From the NCBI RefSeq assembly GCF_024519315.1, contig NZ_JANIIC010000074.1:1-44540 (forward strand): a stretch of 44,540 nucleotides of DNA. Direction: 5' to 3'. A program made the position numbers and the translations under genes. Positions 40,366 to 44,540 of this stretch are shown piece by piece. Source of the DNA: Streptomyces malaysiensis subsp. samsunensis (GTDB lineage Bacteria; Actinomycetota; Actinomycetes; Streptomycetales; Streptomycetaceae). The notes beneath the pieces were generated by a model, which was given only the letters and a program-made list of their open reading frames with translations, was not told the DNA's origin and searched no databases. Each line of letters starts with the position of its first letter. The stretch's first letter is position 1.

Positions 40366-42192
40366 CTAGTTCGGCTTAGAGCGCACGTGGTTCGCGATCG
40401 CCGCGTCATCGTTCGCGCCGTACATCTCGTCGATCAGCGCTGCGAACGAGCGCACGACGGCATTGCGCTTCATCTTGCCGTTCGCAGTCCGCTCTCCGTG
40501 CTCGACCTGCAGGGGCCGCGGCAGGATGCGAAAGTCCTTCAACTGCTCTACGCGGGCGAGGTCTGCGTTGACCCGATCCACCTCCGCTCGCAGGCGCTCG
40601 GCCAGCGCCTCTGCCGACTGCGCGTCCACAGTCGAGCTCGGCTCGAACAGAACGGTGAGGTACTTGCGGGCGTCACCGACGACGATGGCTTCGTTGATCA
40701 GCGAGCTTTCCCTCAGCCGGGTTTCAATGGGCTGAGGATTGATCGTCTTGCCGCCGCGAGTGATGATCACATCCTTCTTGCGGCCGATGAGCCGGATGTC
40801 GCCCTGGGGGGTGCGCTCCATCAGGTCACCGGTGCAGAACCAGTCATCCTGGAAAACAGCCTCGGTCTCCGCAGGGTTGCGCCAGTATCCGTCGAAGAGC
40901 AGCGGCGCGCGGAGCAGCATTTCACCATCGTCCGCGACCTTCACCTGGAAGCGCGGGTCCGAAAACTCCTTGCCGATGAAGCCAGGCCGAGGGAACTGCT
41001 GACTGAAGTGTGCGATGGGAGTGCCGGCGGTCTCGGTGAGGCCGTAACACTCGCGAAGGTCGAGCCCCCAGATCTGCCAAATCGCGAGGACGCTCTCGGG
41101 CATCGCGGCAGATGCGGTGTAGGCGATCCGGACACGATCCATTCCGACGGCTGCCCGTAGCGGCAGGAACACTCCGCGAAGGGCGGCAGCGTACGCGATC
41201 CGCAGCAATAGCGAGGGCCGGCGACGAGACCAGCGGAGCTCGGCCACCCTGCGGCCCACCCACATCGCGGCGTCATAGGCGTATCGGCGGAGTCGCGGCC
41301 AGGTTTCCGGCCGTGCGATCAGTTCGCCGGCAATCTTCTCGTAGAAGCGCGGCGGCCAGAGCACCACTGTCGGCCGTACCGCGCGCAGGACATCCTCATA
41401 CTCAGGGATGCTGCAGTAGGTGACCACCAGCCGTGAGAGCAGCGGCGTGAAAACCGAAACCACCGCTGGCGCCACGTGGGCCAGTGGCAGGAAGCCCACC
41501 ACATCGTGATCGCGGCTGATCAGCTGTGGGTAGAGTCCGATGACGGTCTGAATCGAGTGCTGAAGCGTGCGGTGCGAGTGTGTGACGCCTTTCGGTGCTC
41601 CCGTGGACCCCGACGTATAGAAGAGCACGGCGGCATCGTCGAGAGAGCCCGCAGAAACCAGTTTGGACAGGCGATCCGGGCCGTCGGCGTACCGTGCTCC
41701 TTCTTCCCGCAGCGTCTCCCACCTTGTCCCCTTGATCGTCTGGGGCAGCGCCGGCGGGGCGTCGTCGATTCCGACCACGAGCCGCAGCCTCCGTGTGCGC
41801 GCGGCGATCCCCGCTACTTTGGTGAGGTCTGTCGTCGTCTCGCCGACGAAGGCGACCGCCTCGCTGTGCACGAGGAGTTGCTCGATCTCGGCGGGCGGGT
41901 TGGTCGGATACACGCCGATCACGACGCCACCGACACTCTGCACGGCCAGAGCGGCGAACACCCACTCTGGGCGGGCGCTGCTCAACACCGCGACGCGATC
42001 ACCGTGCTTCACACCTTGCGCGGAGAGACCGAGTGCCAGATCGCGCACCTGGTCCGCGTACGACCGCCACGTGACCGCCTGTGCAGCACCATCACGCCAG
42101 TAGCGCAGCGCAACGGTGTCAGGTTCTCGGCTCGCGCGATCGAGCAGCAGCCCCGGTAGCGTCCGGGTCGGTTGGAAACTGGTCAGATCCAT
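40366..42192 (-). CDS. AMP-dependent acyl-CoA synthetase / long-chain fatty acid CoA ligase-like
   Basis: 608 aa from the ATG at 42192. Activates a carboxylic acid to its CoA thioester via an acyl-AMP. P-loop-like motif 'VLFYTSGSTGAPKGVTHSH', A5 region 'LRECYGLTETAGTPIAH', A7-A8 'DDWFCTGDLMERTPQGDIRLIGRKKDVIITRGGKTINPQPIE', and the C-terminal catalytic Lys in 'ERTANGKMKRNAVV'. The long form with 'VLWPPRFYEKIAGELIARPETWPRLRRYAYDAAMWVGRRVAE' is that of FAA1/FadD15-type ligases. Last gene of the minus-strand catabolic operon. Confidence 0.9.
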   Translation of the reverse strand: MDLTSFQPTRTLPGLLLDRASREPDTVALRYWRDGAAQAVTWRSYADQVRDLALGLSAQGVKHGDRVAVLSSARPEWVFAALAVQSVGGVVIGVYPTNPPAEIEQLLVHSEAVAFVGETTTDLTKVAGIAARTRRLRLVVGIDDAPPALPQTIKGTRWETLREEGARYADGPDRLSKLVSAGSLDDAAVLFYTSGSTGAPKGVTHSHRTLQHSIQTVIGLYPQLISRDHDVVGFLPLAHVAPAVVSVFTPLLSRLVVTYCSIPEYEDVLRAVRPTVVLWPPRFYEKIAGELIARPETWPRLRRYAYDAAMWVGRRVAELRWSRRRPSLLLRIAYAAALRGVFLPLRAAVGMDRVRIAYTASAAMPESVLAIWQIWGLDLRECYGLTETAGTPIAHFSQQFPRPGFIGKEFSDPRFQVKVADDGEMLLRAPLLFDGYWRNPAETEAVFQDDWFCTGDLMERTPQGDIRLIGRKKDVIITRGGKTINPQPIETRLRESSLINEAIVVGDARKYLTVLFEPSSTVDAQSAEALAERLRAEVDRVNADLARVEQLKDFRILPRPLQVEHGERTANGKMKRNAVVRSFAALIDEMYGANDDAAIANHVRSKPN

Positions 42193-42238
42193 GAGACGGC
42201 CTCTCTTACAGAGCTGACAAGCCCGGGCCCGATGAGAT

Positions 42239-42739
42239 TCATGCTGCACTCTCCCCAAGAGGGAGGAAGCCGCCTCTGTACCAGGTCACCGGCTTGCTGC
42301 TACCTGTCCGCGCGTCGTGCACCCGACCGATGAGGATCACGTGATCTCCGCCGGGCACGGCCTGCTCCAGTTCGCACCGGATGACCGCCGCTGCATCGGA
42401 CAGCAGCGGATGACCTGCCTCATCGAATTCGAAGCTGCCGTAAGCGAATTTATTCTCACCCTTTGTCGCGAATTTTATCGCCAATTCCGCGTGTGCGTCC
42501 GTCACGATGTTCACGACGAAGTGCTTGGCCGCCATGAAAACAGGAAAGCAGTCCGCCCTCCGGTCCAGGCACACCAAAACGAGCGGCGGATCGAGAGACA
42601 AGGAAGCGAAGGAACTCGCAGTGAACCCGTGCAGTGTTCCTTCATCGCTTCGCGTCGTTACGATCGTCACGCCTGAAGGGAACTGGGCCAATGCCGAACG
42701 AAAGGCAGCCGGGTCCAGTCCTTGAAATTGATCAACCAT
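42239..42739 (-). CDS. Flavin reductase (FMN-binding, two-component monooxygenase partner)
   Basis: 166 aa from the ATG at 42739. Split-barrel flavin reductase fold: 'FRSALAQFPSGVTIVTTR', 'HGFTASSFASLSLDPPLVLVCLDRRAD', 'HFVVNIVTDAHAELAIKFAT', 'CELEQAVPGGDHVILIGRVHD', 'PVTWYRGGFLPL'. Supplies reduced FMN to a partner oxygenase, most likely the LLM enzyme at the head of the operon. Its start overlaps the end of the preceding enoyl-CoA hydratase gene by 8 bases. Confidence 0.9.
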   Translation of the reverse strand: MVDQFQGLDPAAFRSALAQFPSGVTIVTTRSDEGTLHGFTASSFASLSLDPPLVLVCLDRRADCFPVFMAAKHFVVNIVTDAHAELAIKFATKGENKFAYGSFEFDEAGHPLLSDAAAVIRCELEQAVPGGDHVILIGRVHDARTGSSKPVTWYRGGFLPLGESAA

Positions 42740-43511
42740 TGTACCCCTCGCGGGCAGCTCGGGCGGCAGGGTCAAGGAAGACCGTGCGCGCGTCGGCCAC
42801 CGTGACGCGGAGCTGTTCTTCGTCTGGCCAACCGGCAGTCCCTGAGCGAAGAGCCCGCTTGAGCGCTGCGAACACGGCCGACGGCTTCGCTGCTGCCTTG
42901 CGCGCATCCGCCAGCGCAGTCGAGAGCAGGTCGTCCTGGTTGACCACCTGGTCGACGATGCCTATCGCCTTCGCATCGAACGCGTCGATGGGCTCTCCGC
43001 CCAGCAAGAGTCGCCGGGCTGCGCGGTCGCCCAGGACCCCGCGCACTTGAGCGATTCCCTTTACGGCCGGCAGCATTCCGTGCTTGATCTCGGGGAAGAC
43101 GAAACGCGCTGTAGTCGACGAGTACACCACGTCAGCGAACAGCGCCATTTCGATACCGCCACCCACGCACCAGCCGTTAACCGCACACACCAGCGGCCGG
43201 GGATAGTTTTCCAGTGCGCAGAGCAGCGCGTGGAACGACTTCATCCGCCCGGCCATCGCATCGGCGTTGAAGTCGACGGCTTCCTTCATGTCGCCACCCG
43301 CGCAGAAGAAGCGCTCGCCGGCGCCCGTCAGAACCAGCGCGGGGGCATCAGGACCCTTGGCGAGGGTCTCCAGCTTCGCCGTCAGGTCGCTGACGAGCGA
43401 GTCGCTGAGCGCGTTTGCGGGCGGGTGGTTCAGAGTGATGACAACCACGCCGTCCGCTTCGTCGGACGCGTGGACAGCGCTGAGCGCTATGTTGTTCGAA
43501 CCTGCGGTCAT
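42732..43511 (-). CDS. Enoyl-CoA hydratase/isomerase family protein
   Basis: 259 aa from the ATG at 43511. Crotonase fold: 'VVITLNHPPANALSDSLVSDL', oxyanion-hole region 'RFFCAGGDMKEAVDF', second oxyanion part 'CAVNGWCVGGGIEMALFADVVYSS', and 'ARFVFPEIKHGMLPAVKGIAQVRGVLG', where E is one of the usual catalytic positions. It acts on a CoA thioester; hydration, isomerisation or C-C cleavage are all possible in this family. Starts 12 bases downstream of the other hydratase gene in the operon. Confidence 0.88.
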   Translation of the reverse strand: MTAGSNNIALSAVHASDEADGVVVITLNHPPANALSDSLVSDLTAKLETLAKGPDAPALVLTGAGERFFCAGGDMKEAVDFNADAMAGRMKSFHALLCALENYPRPLVCAVNGWCVGGGIEMALFADVVYSSTTARFVFPEIKHGMLPAVKGIAQVRGVLGDRAARRLLLGGEPIDAFDAKAIGIVDQVVNQDDLLSTALADARKAAAKPSAVFAALKRALRSGTAGWPDEEQLRVTVADARTVFLDPAARAAREGYNG

Positions 43512-43523
43512 GCTCGTCTCCGG

Positions 43524-44342
43524 TTAGTTCGCCGGGGCGCTAGCGATGCGAGCGGAGGGGAAGTCCACAGGGCGCTTTTCCCGGAATGCCTGGCGCGCTT
43601 CGGCGTAGTCGGCGCTGGCGAAGTCGATGATCTCGAGCGCCGAGGACAGTTCGTGCTGGGGCACCGCGTTGGTGAGCCAGGTGTTGAGTGCGCGCTTGGT
43701 GAAACGGAGAGCCTGCTGGGAACCACGCGCCAGCTGGGATGCGACCTCGAGAGCACGGGGCAGTACCTGCTCACGGGGAACGGACAGACTCACAAGCCCG
43801 ATCCGCTCAGCTTCGGCACCGGTCAGCTTCTCGGAGGTAAGCACGTAGTACTTGGTCTTGGCCATGCCGACGAGCAGTGGCCAGATGAGTGCAGCGTGGT
43901 CGCCGGCCGTCACGCCGACCTTGGTGTGGCCCTCAATCAGCACCGCGTCGTCCGCGGCGATGCTGATGTCGGCAAGGAGCGCTGTCGACAGGCCGTAGCC
44001 AACTGCGGGACCGTTGATCGCGGAGATGATCGGCTTCTCGATGCGCAGGACGGTGGCAACCCGCTTACGCTCCGTCTCCAGCATCGCGAGCGTCTGCTCG
44101 GGCGTGGGATCGGGCTGCGCCACGTCCATCCCGGTACAGAAGGCCTTGCCGGCTCCGGTGACAACCACGACCCGGGTCTGATCGTCGCGCTCGACGTCGG
44201 CCCAGATCTGGTTCATCTCCTCGAACATGGGCATGGTGAGCGAGTTGTACCGCTCGGGCCGATTGATCGTGATGAGGAGGACACCGTCGTCGCGGCGTTC
44301 GACGAGGACGTCGCCAGTGCCGTGCTTGTAGAGGTCACTCAT
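43524..44342 (-). CDS. Enoyl-CoA hydratase/isomerase family protein
   Basis: 272 aa from the ATG at 44342, which overlaps the LLM stop as ATGA. Crotonase fold: 'GVLLITINRPERYNSLTMPMF', 'GAGKAFCTGMDVAQPDP', 'IEKPIISAINGPAVGYGLSTALLADISIAADDAVLIEGHTKVGVTAGDHAALIWPLLVG', where the usual catalytic Glu positions are partly changed (GHTKVGVTAGDHA). Not closely related to the second hydratase, so the two probably catalyse different steps on the same CoA ester. Confidence 0.88.
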   Translation of the reverse strand: MSDLYKHGTGDVLVERRDDGVLLITINRPERYNSLTMPMFEEMNQIWADVERDDQTRVVVVTGAGKAFCTGMDVAQPDPTPEQTLAMLETERKRVATVLRIEKPIISAINGPAVGYGLSTALLADISIAADDAVLIEGHTKVGVTAGDHAALIWPLLVGMAKTKYYVLTSEKLTGAEAERIGLVSLSVPREQVLPRALEVASQLARGSQQALRFTKRALNTWLTNAVPQHELSSALEIIDFASADYAEARQAFREKRPVDFPSARIASAPAN

Positions 44343-44540
44343 CGTGCGGTCTCCTTGGTGTGGTTGGCGTGGTATTGGCGGAGTGCTTCTTCGTGGGCGG
44401 GGCGTGCGGCGCGGATGTCGGCGAGGACGTCGTCGGCTGAGCGGACCACGTTGCGGGGGTTCTTGAAGCGGGGGATGACGTACTTGCCGAAGAGTTCGAT
44501 GGAGCGCATGAGCTGGTCGTGGGGGAGGCTGTCGACTCGC
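44339..44540 (-). CDS. LLM-class flavin-dependent monooxygenase, C-terminal end (partial)
   Basis: Only the last 66 codons are in the window: 'LPHDQLMRSIELFGKYVIPRFKN' and 'SADDVLADIRAARPAHEEALRQYHANHTKETAR', the usual end of luciferase-like monooxygenases. Its TGA overlaps the next start as ATGA. First visible gene of the operon that also holds a flavin reductase, two hydratases and a CoA ligase; an FMNH2-dependent oxygenase is the natural partner for that reductase. Confidence 0.75.
   Translation of the reverse strand, partial: RVDSLPHDQLMRSIELFGKYVIPRFKNPRNVVRSADDVLADIRAARPAHEEALRQYHANHTKETAR

Noticed and set aside
1..44540. CRISPR arrays, rRNA or complete tRNA genes
   Set aside because: No regularly spaced short repeats and no rRNA or cloverleaf-forming sequence were found on either strand.

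Overview
The window looks like Streptomyces or a close relative. GC is high throughout, GTG starts and short stop/start overlaps (ATGA, GTGA, TGATG) are common, and recognisable proteins include an F420-type LLM oxidoreductase and Acr3/ArsC arsenic proteins of actinobacterial style. It reads as an accessory, recombination-prone region: several small regulated modules are separated by insertion-sequence remnants, truncated genes and frameshifted genes.

Left part (1-10.5 kb): an MFS transporter tail with a frameshift; a DHA2-type drug exporter divergent from its TetR regulator; a MerR regulator divergent from a SulP anion transporter with a 24-bp palindrome between them; the decayed 3' part of an IS21-type element (istA tail and frameshifted istB); a long MerR-type regulator; and an amidohydrolase-esterase pair divergent from a TetR regulator.

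Middle (10.5-18.6 kb): a scrapyard with an IS5-like transposase piece, an aminotransferase C-terminus, a chimera of a WYL regulator and a UvrD-like helicase, and an IS481 remnant. Intact genes in it are a VOC protein and a block made of a DeoR regulator, a divergent but frameshifted MFS gene, an F420-dependent LLM oxidoreductase and a HAD hydrolase. A serine resolvase broken by a 14-bp tandem duplication closes this part.

18.6-24.8 kb is the most interesting part. A 736-aa DUF262/DUF1524 (GmrSD-like) protein ends in a RAMA-like domain. It is followed by a 66-aa single-pass membrane protein and two different membrane-anchored Mrr-type PD-(D/E)xK nucleases. I read this as a candidate modification-dependent defence locus. 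It lies between recombinase remnants (serine resolvase before, tyrosine recombinase after). A six-repeat tectonin-like beta-propeller gene follows.

25.2-35.2 kb: a TauE/SafE permease, then a large arsenic island. Its first part has trxB, arsC and a second arsC on one strand and arsR-acr3 on the other. Its second part has an ArsN1-type acetyltransferase, a second arsR, an ArsO-like flavoprotein (frameshifted), another flavoprotein with C-terminal Cys pairs (frameshifted) and an MFS gene cut off by IS630 debris. Two nearly identical 25-bp putative ArsR operators mark two promoters of the second part. Between the two parts sits a frameshifted TIGR02391-like gene with an RX4H motif.

35.2-38 kb: an IS630 remnant with an A7 slippery site and a complete IS701-family element (perfect 20-bp inverted repeats, CTAG target duplication).

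38.2-44.5 kb: an adenylate kinase gene that still carries the last codons of secY upstream, i.e. an apparent duplicate of the ribosomal-operon secY-adk junction; a LysR regulator; and a catabolic operon (LLM monooxygenase, two enoyl-CoA hydratases, flavin reductase, acyl-CoA ligase) running off the window end. Around ten coding regions carry frameshifts or nonsense changes. This could be real decay or uncorrected indel errors; raw reads would decide.
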